From Bacteroidales bacterium (lineage in GTDB: Bacteria > Bacteroidota > Bacteroidia > Bacteroidales > GCA-2748055), in the NCBI GenBank assembly GCA_016936975.1, contig JAFGWU010000090.1:1-56740 (forward strand): DNA of 56,740 nucleotides. The letters are read 5' to 3'. Position 1 is the stretch's first letter; the number at the start of each line of letters is the position of its first letter. Of the stretch, positions 1 to 8,389 are shown piece after piece. The position numbers and the translations under genes were made by a program. Under the pieces are notes generated by a model that had not been told where the DNA came from, searched no databases, and was given only the letters and a program-made list of their open reading frames with translations.

Positions 1-60
1 GAATGGGCGAATGGGCGAATGGGCGAATGGGCGAATGGGCGAATGGGCGAATGGGCGAAT
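1..60. repeat. 8-bp tandem repeat array
   Basis: Seven perfect copies of the unit GAATGGGC are followed by a half copy, and the array runs off the left edge of the window, so its full length is unknown. It lies just beyond the stop codon of ilvC. The same word in reverse (TCGCCCATTCGC) occurs in the spacer before the rnf operon (about 39987-40022) and, in degenerate form, between rnfE and rnfA. This suggests expansion of a dispersed intergenic element. No coding potential is claimed. Confidence 0.95.
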
Positions 61-97
61 GACCGATTCACTATATTAATATCACTGTGTCATTGCG

Positions 98-1150
98 TTA
101 ATCTTTGCCTGCGGGCCGTAGTTTACGAACAGCAGCGCCGGTGCTCCACATTTCCGATTCGCGCAGTGCTTTCAATTCATCGTTAAGATGCTTTCTATAA
201 TCGGGATGACCGGTTTTTTCAAGTACAACCCGTGTTTCATCCCCGTTTTTAACCCTTTCATACAATTTCCGGAACACCGGCAGGGTAGATTCCCTGAATT
301 TCGGTAACCAGTCCAAGGCTCCCCTCTGAGCAGTGGCACTGCAGTTTGCATACATCCAGTCCATTCCATTTTCATCCACCAGGCGGATCAGACTTTGCGT
401 CAGTTCCTCGACAGTTTCATTAAAAGCTTCTGAGGGGGAGTGCCCGTTCTCGCGCAGAACGGTATACTGTGCCTCCATGATGCCGGCAAGGGCGCCCATG
501 AGCACGCCGCGCTCACCGGTCAGGTCGCTATAGACCTCTTTTTCAAATGTGGTCTGGAACAGATAACCTGAACCGATCCCGATGCCGAGGGCAATGGTCC
601 TTTCTTCTGCCCTGCCCGTATAATCCTGAAAAACGGCATAGCTTGAATTGATTCCCGCACCGGCAAGAAAATTACGGCGGACACTTGTACCGGATCCCTT
701 GGGAGCAACCAGTATGACATCCACAAAATCAGGGGGAACGACCCCGGTTTGCTCCTTATAGGTTATGGAAAAACCGTGGGAAAAATACAGGGCATCTCCT
801 TTATTCAGGCATGGTTTAAGTTTTGGCCAGACGGCACGCTGAGCGGCATCGGATACCAGGTACTGAATCACGGTTCCTTTTTCGGCTGCCTCCTCAATCG
901 GGAAAAGTGTGGAGCCAGGCACAAAGCCGTCCCGGACGGCCCGGTCCCAGTCTTCCCTGAATTCGGGCGCCTGTCCTATTATTACATTCATCCCGTTATC
1001 CCCGAGGTTCATAGCCTGTGCAGGTCCCTGCACACCATATCCGATAATGGCTATCACTTCATCCATGAGCACCTCCCGTGCCTTTTTGAGCGGGAACTCC
1101 CCGCGTGTAACCACGTTTTCCTCAACGCCTCCAAAATAGATTTTTGCCAT
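98..1150 (-). CDS. ilvC: ketol-acid reductoisomerase
   Basis: This NADPH- and Mg-dependent enzyme converts acetolactate (or acetohydroxybutyrate) to the dihydroxy acid, the second common step of valine, leucine and isoleucine synthesis. The 350-residue product shows a Rossmann dinucleotide motif GYGVQG at residues 37-42. It also has the metal-binding knotted-domain signatures DLTGERGVLMG and ETVEELTQ. The middle segment (APKGSGTSVRR, then GAGINSSYAVFQD) reminds me of the fungal/plant type rather than the short Escherichia-type linker; this is an impression from memory. It is the last gene of ilvD-B-N-C, 10 bp after ilvN, and shares the leader upstream of ilvD. Confidence 0.96.
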   Translation of the reverse strand: MAKIYFGGVEENVVTRGEFPLKKAREVLMDEVIAIIGYGVQGPAQAMNLGDNGMNVIIGQAPEFREDWDRAVRDGFVPGSTLFPIEEAAEKGTVIQYLVSDAAQRAVWPKLKPCLNKGDALYFSHGFSITYKEQTGVVPPDFVDVILVAPKGSGTSVRRNFLAGAGINSSYAVFQDYTGRAEERTIALGIGIGSGYLFQTTFEKEVYSDLTGERGVLMGALAGIMEAQYTVLRENGHSPSEAFNETVEELTQSLIRLVDENGMDWMYANCSATAQRGALDWLPKFRESTLPVFRKLYERVKNGDETRVVLEKTGHPDYRKHLNDELKALRESEMWSTGAAVRKLRPAGKD

Positions 1151-1160
1151 CTTTATTATT

Positions 1161-1718
1161 TTAATAGGTTAATACTTCATCAGCGGTTTCTTCCTGGTGC
1201 TTTTCTATCTCCCTGAGGTAAGAAGTAATCTCTTTGATCTGTTTCGTTATGGCGATCCTGCCCGACCGTGCAAACTGGAGAATACCGAAGGGTTCAAGTT
1301 CCCTGAAAAGCTGGCGGGTCTCCTCCTTATGACCGGTTTTTTCTACTACAATGTACTCGGGTTCAATCGTCAGTATCCTCGCATTATGCTTCCTGATCAG
1401 GCTTTCGACCTCATCACTGTATGCGAAGGCAGCGGTGGGTACTTTGTAGAGGGCTATCTCCTGGTACACGATTTCATCCTCGGTATGATAGAATGCCTTT
1501 AAAATGCCAATCTGTTTTTCAATCTGTTTCGTTACCGATTTCACCGTATCCTCCGTGGTGGTAATCACGATGGTAAAGCGGAAGATCCCCCTTATCTCAG
1601 ATTCGGAGGTATTAAGGCTTTCGATGCTGATCTTCCTTCGCGTGAATATTGTGGTAAGCCTATGGAGCAATCCGACTTTATGTTCCGTAAATACGGTTAT
1701 GGTAAACTCTCTGTTCAT
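1161..1718 (-). CDS. ilvN: acetolactate synthase small (regulatory) subunit
   Basis: This is the regulatory partner of the IlvB catalytic subunit; the family carries the valine feedback site. The 185-residue protein begins with an ACT domain (EFTITVFTEHKVGLLHRLTTIF, here split: EFTITVFTEHK then VGLLHRLTTIF) and has a second ferredoxin-like half to about residue 160, as in other IlvN/IlvH proteins. It starts 16 bp after the ilvB stop codon and ends 10 bp before ilvC, so translation in one operon is likely. The start ATG at 1718 gives the expected N-terminus of the ACT domain directly. Confidence 0.95.
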   Translation of the reverse strand: MNREFTITVFTEHKVGLLHRLTTIFTRRKISIESLNTSESEIRGIFRFTIVITTTEDTVKSVTKQIEKQIGILKAFYHTEDEIVYQEIALYKVPTAAFAYSDEVESLIRKHNARILTIEPEYIVVEKTGHKEETRQLFRELEPFGILQFARSGRIAITKQIKEITSYLREIEKHQEETADEVLTY

Positions 1719-1734
1719 GATTCGATGTTTTTGA

Positions 1735-3468
1735 TTATTCTAAACGCATATCCGAAACGGTAGCCCCTGCAGGCACCATCGGAAAAATATTTCCCTCTTT
1801 CTGGACCTCAACCTCCAGGATTGCTGGTCCCCTGTTGAGAAGAAGGTCGTTCAGGGCATCACTCAATTCCTCTCTCCTGGAGATCTTTTTCGCCGGAACC
1901 CCAAATCCCTCCGCAATTTTGCAGAAGTCGGGATTGGTAAGTTCCGTGGAGGCGTACCTTTTATCAAAGAAAAGTTCCTGCCATTGACGGACCATTCCCA
2001 GGTAGTGATTGTTCATCAGTATAATTTTTACGGGAAGATTGTATTGGGAAATGGTACCCAGTTCCTGGATGGTCATCTGGAATCCCCCATCTCCGACAAA
2101 AACAATGACATCCCTTTCGGGGCTGGCCAGTTTGGCCCCGATGGCTGCAGGCATTCCAAATCCCATCGTGCCCAATCCTCCTGAGGATACCCAGGAATTG
2201 GGACGCTGGTATTTGTAGTATCTTGCCGCGGCCATCTGGTGCTGACCAACATCGGTGACAATGATCGACATCCCACGCGTTTTTTCTGAAACCTGGTAAA
2301 CGACCTCACCGATATGCATTTTCGGATCATCAGAGAAACAATCTTTTTTGATTACCTTTTCAAATTCAATTTTATGGAGCTCCCCGAAAGAAGCAAGCCA
2401 ATCGGTATGCTCTGCCTTTTTTATTTTGGGAAGCAGCAAGCTGATCGCCTGTTTTGCATCCGAATTGATGGCTACATCCGTTTTTATTATCTTATCAATC
2501 TCGGAGGAATCAATTTCAATATGGATTATCTTCGCCTGTTTGGCATATGTGCCCACATTTCCTGTCACCCGGTCATCAAAGCGCATACCAATGGCGATCA
2601 ATACATCGCATTTATTTGTATTGATATTGGGAGCATAGTTGCCGTGCATTCCCAACATGCCTGTAAACAGGGGATGTCCGCTTGGGAAAGCCGACAGTCC
2701 ATTCAGGGTGGTTCCGACGGGAATTCCTGCCTTTTCCACAAATTTTCGTAGTTCATCTTCCGCCCGTGATATGGTTACCCCCTGTCCGACAAGGGCAAAT
2801 GGTCTTTCTGCACGATTGATCAAATCCGCAGCTTTTTCAATCGATCCGGGTGAAGGTTTGGGATTGGGCAGATAACTCCGGACCCTGGTCCGCCGGGTGT
2901 AATGAAACTCAATCTCCTCGAATTGTGCATTTTTTGTAATATCGAGCAGTACCGGTCCCGGCCGTCCCGAGTTCGCATAGAAAAATGCCCTGGCAACCGC
3001 ATCGGGGATTTCCGCTGCACTTGTTATCTGGAAATTCCATTTTGTGATGGGCATGCTGATGCTCAGCATATCCGTTTCCTGGAAAGCATCCGTTCCGAGA
3101 AGCGGTGCAACAACCTGTCCTGTTATGCAGACCAGCGGCGTTGAGTCGAGCATCGCATCAGCAAGTCCGGTTACAAGGTTGGTGGCTCCCGGGCCTGAGG
3201 TGGTAAAACACACTCCCGGTTTCCGGCTGATTCTGGCATAACCCTCAGCCGCGTGTATCGCGCCCTGTTCATGCCTGACCATAATATGCCTGATGCGGTC
3301 TTCATAGCTGTAAAGGGCATCATAAACAGGCATAATTGCCCCTCCGATAAACCCAAACACTGTGTCAACCCCCTCTTCCAGAAGTGCCATGATGAGCGCC
3401 TCCGCACCTGTAATTTTAACTGAACCTGCTGGTCTCTCCTGGTCCGCCGTTCTGGTTTGTGTTTCCAT
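1735..3468 (-). CDS. ilvB: acetolactate synthase large (catalytic) subunit
   Basis: This thiamine diphosphate- and FAD-dependent enzyme condenses pyruvate with pyruvate or 2-oxobutyrate, the first committed step of branched-chain amino acid synthesis. The 577-residue chain has the ThDP-activating glutamate in the [14 protein letters not shown] block (E67). The C-terminal GDG...NN cofactor motif starts with GDGGF near residue 455 and ends in [12 protein letters not shown]. Length is typical for the family. A 20-residue N-terminal extension rich in polar residues precedes the core. It lies 46 bp downstream of ilvD and directly upstream of ilvN, its regulatory partner. Confidence 0.97.
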   Translation of the reverse strand: METQTRTADQERPAGSVKITGAEALIMALLEEGVDTVFGFIGGAIMPVYDALYSYEDRIRHIMVRHEQGAIHAAEGYARISRKPGVCFTTSGPGATNLVTGLADAMLDSTPLVCITGQVVAPLLGTDAFQETDMLSISMPITKWNFQITSAAEIPDAVARAFFYANSGRPGPVLLDITKNAQFEEIEFHYTRRTRVRSYLPNPKPSPGSIEKAADLINRAERPFALVGQGVTISRAEDELRKFVEKAGIPVGTTLNGLSAFPSGHPLFTGMLGMHGNYAPNINTNKCDVLIAIGMRFDDRVTGNVGTYAKQAKIIHIEIDSSEIDKIIKTDVAINSDAKQAISLLLPKIKKAEHTDWLASFGELHKIEFEKVIKKDCFSDDPKMHIGEVVYQVSEKTRGMSIIVTDVGQHQMAAARYYKYQRPNSWVSSGGLGTMGFGMPAAIGAKLASPERDVIVFVGDGGFQMTIQELGTISQYNLPVKIILMNNHYLGMVRQWQELFFDKRYASTELTNPDFCKIAEGFGVPAKKISRREELSDALNDLLLNRGPAILEVEVQKEGNIFPMVPAGATVSDMRLE

Positions 3469-3514
3469 ACTTAAGATTATTTTTTAAAATATATCTGCTG
3501 CAGCGTATCAGATC

Positions 3515-5338
3515 CTAATCGATTAATCGTATTGCTCCTTTATCCGCCGAGGATACCAGGCTGGCATAGGCTTTCAATGCCTTTGAAACTTCCCTTCTGC
3601 GCACTGGCTGCCAGCCATCCGGTTCAGTATCCATTTCCCGGACCCGTTTTTCAATTTTCTCTTCGTCAACCGCCAACCGGATTGTTCTTCCGGGGATATC
3701 GATCTCAATTTCATCCCCGTTTTCAACGAGTGCCAGTAAGCCCCGGTCAGCTGCCTCGGGAGAGATATGGCCAACCGACAATCCTGAGGTTCCGCCTGAG
3801 AACCGGCCGTCGGTGATCAGCGCGCATTTTTCTCCAAGCCCTTTGGATTTGATGTAGGATGTCGGATAGAGCATCTCCTGCATACCCGGTCCTCCGCGAG
3901 GTCCCTCGTAACGAATGACCACAACATCGCCCTCAGCCACCCTGTTTTGGAGAATTGTATCGCAGGCCTGTTCCTGGGAATCAAAAACCTTTGCCTTTCC
4001 TTTGAACTTCAGAAGCGCATCGGACACACCTGCTGTCTTAACAATGCAACCGTTTTCAGCCAGGTTGCCAAACAAAACAGCGAGTCCGCCATCCCTGCTG
4101 TATGCGTGCCGGATATCCCTGATGCATCCTGTGGCTCTGTTGCGATCGAGTTCGTCATATCTGCGGCTCTGGGATCCCAACAGCAGGTTTATTCCTCCTC
4201 CAGGGGCAGCCAGGTATATTTTTTTGACCTCCTCACACACATCATTCTTCATGATATCATAGATAGAGATGGCCTCACCGAGTGTTTTACCGTCCACCCT
4301 TTTCGCTCCAGTATTCAGCAAACCACCGCGATGCAGTTCGGCCAGGATTCCCATGATCCCCCCTGCCCTGTTCACATCTTCAACATGATACCCCGAACTG
4401 GGGGCAACTTTGCATAGGACCGGTGTGGAACGAGATAACCTGTCGATATCCTTCATGGAGAAATCCACTCCGGCTTCAAATGCAATGGCCATCAGATGTA
4501 AAACCGTATTGGTGGAACCGCCCATGGCAATATCCAGGGTCATGGCATTCTCAAATGCCTCAAAGGATGCGATGCTTCCGGGCAAAACCGATTCATCCCC
4601 ATCCATATAATAAGCCCTGGTGTTTTCGATAAGCTGTTTAGCCGCTTTAACAAACAGGTTCCTGCGTTCAGCATGAGTAGCCACAACGGTTCCGTTGCCA
4701 GGCAGGGCCAGTCCGATCGCTTCATTCAGGCAGTTCATGGAATTTGCTGTGAACATACCCGAGCAGGAACCGCAGGTTGGACATGCAAGCTTTTCAATCC
4801 TTGCCAGCGTTTCCTCGGAAACTGCATCGTCCGCAGCCATGACCATGGAATCGATCAAATCGTAAGCTTTACCGCCCTCCCTTCCTGCTTCCATCGGTCC
4901 GCCTGAAACAAAAATAGCCGGGATCTTTAACCGCATGACTGCCATCATCATACCCGGAGTAATTTTATCGCAGTTTGAAATGCAGAAAAGTGCATCAATT
5001 TTGTGAGCATTGGCCATGTATTCGACACTGTCTGCAATGAGATCCCTCGAGGGTAGTGAATACAGCATCCCGTCATGTCCCATGGCAATGCCGTCATCAA
5101 TGGCAATCGTGTTGAATTCTGCCGCGAAATAGCCCTCTGATTCAAATATCTGTTTCACCTCCTGCCCGATGGAATGCAGATGGACATGCCCTGGAACAAA
5201 CTGTGTGAAAGAATTCGCAATGCCGAATACTGGCTTGCCAAACTGAGATTCCTTCATTCCGTTGGCACGCCAAAGGCTTCTGGCCCCGGCCATCCTGCGC
5301 CCCTTTGTACTGGTATGGCTTCTGTATTCAATTTTCAT
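3515..5338 (-). CDS. ilvD: dihydroxy-acid dehydratase
   Basis: This iron-sulfur dehydratase makes the 2-oxo acids that are the direct precursors of valine and isoleucine. The 607-residue protein has the cluster-ligand motifs CISNCDK near residue 120 and [11 protein letters not shown] near 185, followed by the GGSTNTVLH block, and length is as expected. It is the first structural gene of the operon. Its ATG at 5338 lies 23 bp downstream of the end of an intrinsic terminator and about 87 bp after the stop codon of an Ile/Leu/Val-rich leader peptide, so expression is probably set by attenuation in this leader. Confidence 0.97.
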   Translation of the reverse strand: MKIEYRSHTSTKGRRMAGARSLWRANGMKESQFGKPVFGIANSFTQFVPGHVHLHSIGQEVKQIFESEGYFAAEFNTIAIDDGIAMGHDGMLYSLPSRDLIADSVEYMANAHKIDALFCISNCDKITPGMMMAVMRLKIPAIFVSGGPMEAGREGGKAYDLIDSMVMAADDAVSEETLARIEKLACPTCGSCSGMFTANSMNCLNEAIGLALPGNGTVVATHAERRNLFVKAAKQLIENTRAYYMDGDESVLPGSIASFEAFENAMTLDIAMGGSTNTVLHLMAIAFEAGVDFSMKDIDRLSRSTPVLCKVAPSSGYHVEDVNRAGGIMGILAELHRGGLLNTGAKRVDGKTLGEAISIYDIMKNDVCEEVKKIYLAAPGGGINLLLGSQSRRYDELDRNRATGCIRDIRHAYSRDGGLAVLFGNLAENGCIVKTAGVSDALLKFKGKAKVFDSQEQACDTILQNRVAEGDVVVIRYEGPRGGPGMQEMLYPTSYIKSKGLGEKCALITDGRFSGGTSGLSVGHISPEAADRGLLALVENGDEIEIDIPGRTIRLAVDEEKIEKRVREMDTEPDGWQPVRRREVSKALKAYASLVSSADKGAIRLID

Positions 5339-5361
5339 TCAGCGTTGATAGACACGTTATT

Positions 5362-5391
5362 AAAAAAGCCATCCTCTTAATGAGAATGGCT
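5362..5391 (-). terminator. ilv attenuator terminator hairpin
   Basis: On the minus strand the sequence AGCCATTCTC (5391-5382) pairs over 10 bp, with one G-U pair, with GAGGATGGCT (5376-5367) around a 5-nt loop, and is followed by six T residues (5367-5362). It stands between a leader peptide stop and ilvD, so it can stop transcription before any structural gene. Its 5' arm CCATTCTCAT (5389-5380) is also a perfect 10-bp complement of ATGAGAATGG (5428-5419), which overlaps the leader stop codon. The two pairings are mutually exclusive, as in classical amino acid attenuators. Confidence 0.9.
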
Positions 5392-5418
5392 TGTCGAATA
5401 TCCTGAGGTTCTGTTATA

Positions 5419-5428
5419 CCATTCTCAT
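5419..5428 (-). promoter_or_regulatory. ilv antiterminator arm
   Basis: The decamer ATGAGAATGG on the minus strand includes the TGA stop of the leader peptide. It can pair perfectly with the terminator's upstream arm (5389-5380). A ribosome that reaches the stop codon would cover it, releasing the terminator; a ribosome stalled at upstream Ile, Leu or Val codons would leave it free. A 7-nt stretch CCATTCT in the early leader codons (5483-5477) can in turn pair with its AGAATGG portion, giving the 1:2, 2:3, 3:4 layout of classical attenuators. The mechanism is inferred from sequence. Confidence 0.8.
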
Positions 5429-5490
5429 GGGGCCATGGGAAGCACGACCACTACGAGAATAAGAATAATATGGACCAGAATGGATTTCAT
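5425..5490 (-). CDS. ilvL: ilv leader peptide (21 aa)
   Basis: A 22-codon frame runs from ATG at 5490 to TGA at 5425 on the minus strand. After MKS it reads ILVHIILILVVVVL and ends PMAP. Thirteen of 21 residues are Ile (4), Leu (4) or Val (5), exactly the products of the operon behind it. It is followed by antiterminator and terminator arms and then ilvD. The arrangement matches ilv leader peptides of enterobacteria in logic, though the peptide sequence is its own. The symbol is given by functional analogy. A hydrophobic small membrane peptide is the alternative, but the nested RNA pairings make a leader far more likely. Confidence 0.88.
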   Translation of the reverse strand: MKSILVHIILILVVVVLPMAP

Positions 5491-5504
5491 ATGTTATATA
5501 ACAT
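5491..5504. promoter_or_regulatory. 14-bp perfect palindrome before the ilv leader
   Basis: The sequence ATGTTATATAACAT is its own reverse complement. It sits directly before the leader peptide ATG and just after the putative -7 box, so it would cover the expected transcription start. It may be an operator for a dimeric regulator or a small 5' hairpin; AT-rich chance palindromes cannot be ruled out. Confidence 0.45.
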
Positions 5505-5507
5505 GGG

Positions 5508-5515
5508 CAAATATA
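5508..5515 (-). promoter_or_regulatory. putative ilv promoter -7 box
   Basis: TATATTTG on the minus strand matches the Bacteroidota -7 consensus TAnnTTTG and lies 17 bp upstream of the leader peptide ATG. No good -33 TTG is seen at the usual 19-bp spacing (TTC is present). The resulting 5' untranslated region would be short, about 10 nt. The stretch from here to the rhomboid gene (5516-5734) is AT-rich and shows no further gene. Confidence 0.5.
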
Positions 5516-5734
5516 GATATAATATCGACATGAAGAAATTTTTCAATCAAATTTTTAAAATAAATAAATAATTGTAAGCGTAGACTACTGATTTTGTAAA
5601 TATTTAAAGAAATTATCCCTTTTTGATGAAAGTAATTAAATTCTACCTGAAATCCGTATCTCGGCATGATTGTTTTACACATTTTATATCGGGAAGGGAC
5701 TAAAAGGAAGCTGTGAAATCCGTATTTTTACGGA

Positions 5735-6367
5735 ATGGAGGAGAGAAAGCGCTTTGTAAACAGCCTGATTTTTCCGGCATTCTTTTTAATCCTGATCTGG
5801 CTGTCCAAGTTTCTGGAAATATCCATGGAATGGTCATTTGTGCAGGGCGGTGTTTATCCCCGGCACATCGGCGGTCTGATCGGCATCATTACCTCTCCCC
5901 TGATCCACTCCGACTGGAAGCATCTTTTCGATAACTCCATTCCGATTTTTGTCCTCACCCTGGCGTTATTTTATTTTTACAGTGAAATTTCCTACAAAAT
6001 CTTTTTCCTGATCTATTTGATTTCAGGCCTCCTGCTCTGGGGAATCGGACGCCAGGCCTATCATATCGGGGCAAGCGGCCTGATTTACGGACTGGCAGCC
6101 TTCCTCTTTCTGAGCGGAGTCATTCGCAGGGTGCGAAGCCTGATGGCTATATCGTTACTGGTCGTCTTCTGGTATGGCAGCCTGGTCTGGGGGTTGCTCC
6201 CCTATGATTACAAAGTTTCATGGGAAGCACACATGACGGGGGCTATTGGAGGAATCCTGCTGGCCGTTATTTACAGGGACCAGGGGCCAGAGCCTGAGGT
6301 TAAGGAGTGGCCCGAGGAAGATTTGGGTGAAGCAGACCCTGAATCCGGCAGCGAAGAAAATCTTTAG
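5735..6367 (+). CDS. rhomboid family intramembrane serine protease
   Basis: Rhomboids cleave transmembrane substrates within the membrane. The 210-residue protein is strongly hydrophobic with about six membrane segments. It shows the family's oxyanion motif HSDWKHLFDN (H58, H63, N67), the catalytic serine in GASG (S114) and the catalytic histidine in AHMTGA (H166). The last 30 residues are acidic and rich in Glu and Pro, probably a cytoplasmic tail. The gene is alone on the plus strand. Its TAG stop overlaps the TAA stop of the convergent acetyltransferase gene by four bases. The substrate is unknown. Confidence 0.93.
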   Translation: MEERKRFVNSLIFPAFFLILIWLSKFLEISMEWSFVQGGVYPRHIGGLIGIITSPLIHSDWKHLFDNSIPIFVLTLALFYFYSEISYKIFFLIYLISGLLLWGIGRQAYHIGASGLIYGLAAFLFLSGVIRRVRSLMAISLLVVFWYGSLVWGLLPYDYKVSWEAHMTGAIGGILLAVIYRDQGPEPEVKEWPEEDLGEADPESGSEENL

Positions 6368-6930
6368 GCCTTTTTTCCGGAATTGTCCCTTACAAACCTC
6401 TCCCAATCATCCTTTAAAAGGGCGTACAGATGCTCATCGAGCCAGATCCCTTCCTTGATAACCGCTTTCCGGTGAATGGCTTCTTTCCTGAATCCATTCT
6501 TCTCTAGCACCCGCATGGATGCTTCATTATGTTCAAAAACCATCGCAAAGATACGCTGCCACCTGTAATGATCAAATGCATAAGTAACCAGCCTCCTGAC
6601 AGAACGGGTGACTATTCCCTTCCCCCAATGGATTTCTGCAAGCCAGTATCCGAGTTCTGCATTATAGCGATATACGTCTTTCATCCCATGAATGCCGATA
6701 CCTCCCACAGCCTCACCATTGACTTCAATGGCCATGATCAGATCGGTTCTGTTCTGATGCACCATATCAATCCATTTAACAGCATCGGAGAGTGTATAGG
6801 GATAGGGAAAGGCATCCCTGAGATTCCTGGAAATATTATAATTATTGGCGTAAAGAACCAGGGAGGAAATATCATCTTCTCTCCATGGGCGCAGGATAAA
6901 TTCTTTCTCTGCTAAAACCAACCTTTTCAT
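6364..6930 (-). CDS. GNAT family N-acetyltransferase (RimJ/RimL-like)
   Basis: The 188-residue product looks like the RimJ/RimL group of acetyl-CoA-dependent N-acetyltransferases, which modify protein N-termini, amino acids or antibiotics. Features in order are LRPWREDDISSLVLYANN at the N-terminus, the beta-strand block GGIGIH, ELGYWLAEIHWGKGIVTRSVRRL, where the acetyl-CoA pyrophosphate loop sits, and the C-terminal EHNEASMRVLEKNGFRKE. The substrate cannot be read from sequence. Its stop codon overlaps that of the rhomboid gene, so the two transcripts converge with no spacer. Confidence 0.9.
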   Translation of the reverse strand: MKRLVLAEKEFILRPWREDDISSLVLYANNYNISRNLRDAFPYPYTLSDAVKWIDMVHQNRTDLIMAIEVNGEAVGGIGIHGMKDVYRYNAELGYWLAEIHWGKGIVTRSVRRLVTYAFDHYRWQRIFAMVFEHNEASMRVLEKNGFRKEAIHRKAVIKEGIWLDEHLYALLKDDWERFVRDNSGKKA

Positions 6931-6974
6931 ATTGTTAATTTACAGAACCATTCCAATATTATTACTTTTCTGTG

Positions 6975-6982
6975 TAATTTTA
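6975..6982 (+). promoter_or_regulatory. possible -7 box for yciO-like gene
   Basis: TAATTTTA differs from the Bacteroidota consensus TAnnTTTG only in the last base and lies 19 bp before the ATG at 7002. No clear -33 element was found. Confidence 0.3.
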
Positions 6983-7001
6983 CGGACTTTTTTAACGCAG
7001 T

Positions 7002-7613
7002 ATGAAGATAAAGATTTATGAAGAAAATCCCGATCCCCGGAAAATTAAACAAATTGTCGGGCTGCTGCAGGAGGGCGGAGTGATCATCTACCCTACCGAT
7101 ACAGTTTACGGTATCGGTTGTGATATATACAAAGCCAGGGCGGTTGAGCGGGTTGCACGAATCAAGGGTATCAGGGCCGATAAATCAAAATTTTCTTTCA
7201 TTTGCGCCGATCTCAGTCACCTTTCGGATTACGCGCGGCAGGTGAATAATCAGACTTTTAAGCTTATGAAGTTTTATTTACCCGGTCCGTATACCTTTAT
7301 CCTTCATGCCAGTCATAAGGTGCCGAAATCCATCAAGAACAACCGGAAAACAGTAGGAATAAGGATCCCTGCCAATAATATCATCATTGAGATTGTCCGG
7401 GTCCTAGGGCACCCCATCCTGACCACTTCCCTGAAAGAAGAGGATGATATCCTGGAATATCCGACCGATCCGGACCTCATCTATGATGAGTATAAAGACC
7501 TGGTGGACATCATTATTGACGGAGGATATGGAGGTATCACACCCTCAACGGTCATCGATTGTACAAGAAGTGAACCTGTAATAACTAGGGATGGCCTCGG
7601 CAAAGTGTATTGA
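7002..7613 (+). CDS. YrdC/Sua5 superfamily protein, YciO type
   Basis: The YrdC-fold family binds RNA and includes TsaC/Sua5, which makes threonylcarbamoyl-AMP for the tRNA t6A modification. This 203-residue protein has the core GGVIIYPTDTVYGIGCD and the KxxRxx-type segment VARIKGIRADKSKF. The later blocks (FSFICADLSHLSDYA, GPYTFILHASHKVPK, RKTVGIRIP, PILTTSL) resemble Escherichia YciO more than TsaC from memory. YciO-type proteins are thought to be related to, but not simply the same as, the t6A enzyme. It is monocistronic. TsaC function remains the alternative. Confidence 0.85.
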   Translation: MKIKIYEENPDPRKIKQIVGLLQEGGVIIYPTDTVYGIGCDIYKARAVERVARIKGIRADKSKFSFICADLSHLSDYARQVNNQTFKLMKFYLPGPYTFILHASHKVPKSIKNNRKTVGIRIPANNIIIEIVRVLGHPILTTSLKEEDDILEYPTDPDLIYDEYKDLVDIIIDGGYGGITPSTVIDCTRSEPVITRDGLGKVY

Positions 7614-7672
7614 ACAGAAAAATCCGGAAACTATCTTTCCAGTGTTCGGTCAGTATCTTTTTTTAACACCGG

Positions 7673-7822
7673 TCACGAAACTTTCAGAGCCACCATTACC
7701 ACGCCCTGCCGCTCGAATTTCAAATCAATTTTTTCACTGTCACCGGATATTTTTACCCTTCTGATGCAGGGATCAGGATAAATAAATGATAAAAAATATT
7801 GTGCCTGTTTAATCTTTAGTTT
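7673..7822 (-). pseudogene. possible C-terminal remnant of a lost gene
   Basis: The 252-bp spacer between two plus-strand genes contains a minus-strand frame of 49 codons, open from a TAA at 7825 to a TGA at 7673. It lacks an initiator near its beginning. Its translation reads like the end of a folded secreted protein (RRVKISGDSEKIDLKFERQ, then GVVMVALKVS) and not like random sequence. I do not recognise the family; beta-rich C-terminal modules of glycoside hydrolases look similar. It is reported as a possible decayed fragment only. Confidence 0.3.
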
Positions 7823-7837
7823 TTAGTTCATTTTCCA

Positions 7838-7845
7838 TACATTTA
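7838..7845 (+). promoter_or_regulatory. possible -7 box for CoA-binding protein gene
   Basis: TACATTTA lies 20 bp before the ATG at 7866 and matches the Bacteroidota -7 consensus except for the last base. Confidence 0.28.
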
Positions 7846-7865
7846 CCATCATAACGTTAAGAACC

Positions 7866-8342
7866 ATGAAAAATATAATCCGGGATTTCATTGGGAGTAA
7901 AAAAATAGCCATTGTAGGCACTTCTGAGAATACAGGAAACTGGGGTAAAAGCCTTATGGATGAATTGATAAAAAAGGGATATGAAATAATTCCCGTCAAT
8001 CCCGGATGTGAGCAGATAGGCGGTGTTAAATGCTATGCCTCCGTGAAAGATCTTCCCCCCGATATAGAAAGCGTCATCATTGCTGTTCCTCCCCTTATAA
8101 CTGAACAGATTATTGATGAGATGGATGGAACCAAAATAAAGCGCGTATGGATGCATAGAGGAGCCGGTAAGGGTGCATACTCAGAGAAAGCAAAGGAAAT
8201 CTGTAAAAAGAACAGAATTGATGTGGTATACGGATTCTGTCCAATGATGTTTTTCGGTGATGGGTTTCACCGGTTTCATCTCTGGATAAGAAATACATTC
8301 GGGAAACTGCCCCCGGAATACAAATTAATCCTCAAACATTAA
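7866..8342 (+). CDS. CoA-binding domain protein (YccU-like)
   Basis: The 158-residue protein is a stand-alone Rossmann-type CoA-binding domain, as in the N-terminus of succinyl-CoA synthetase alpha and in YccU proteins. The nucleotide-binding turn is IAIVGTSENTGNWGKSL near residues 14-30, followed by the strand IIPVNPG and the C-terminal strand block VWMHRGAGKGAYSEKA. No enzymatic domain is attached, so it may act as a CoA sensor or carrier; the role is unknown. A weak hairpin with a T tract follows its stop codon. Confidence 0.85.
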   Translation: MKNIIRDFIGSKKIAIVGTSENTGNWGKSLMDELIKKGYEIIPVNPGCEQIGGVKCYASVKDLPPDIESVIIAVPPLITEQIIDEMDGTKIKRVWMHRGAGKGAYSEKAKEICKKNRIDVVYGFCPMMFFGDGFHRFHLWIRNTFGKLPPEYKLILKH

Positions 8343-8365
8343 CCTATTTTTTTCATGCTTGATCA

Positions 8366-8389
8366 ACCGGGAATCCGGTGTTATTTTTT
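8366..8389 (+). terminator. weak intrinsic terminator after CoA-binding gene
   Basis: ACCGG (8366-8370) pairs with CCGGT (8375-8379) around a GAAT loop, followed by GTTATTTTTT. The stem is only 5 bp. The T tract overlaps the stop codon of the convergent trkH gene. Confidence 0.4.

Noticed and set aside
749..1216. 155-codon plus-strand frame over ilvC
   Set aside because: It is antisense to a well-conserved ilvC and has no recognisable protein features.
5494..5682. 62-codon minus-strand frame just upstream of the ilv leader
   Set aside because: It covers the promoter and palindrome, has an AT-driven composition and no domain features.
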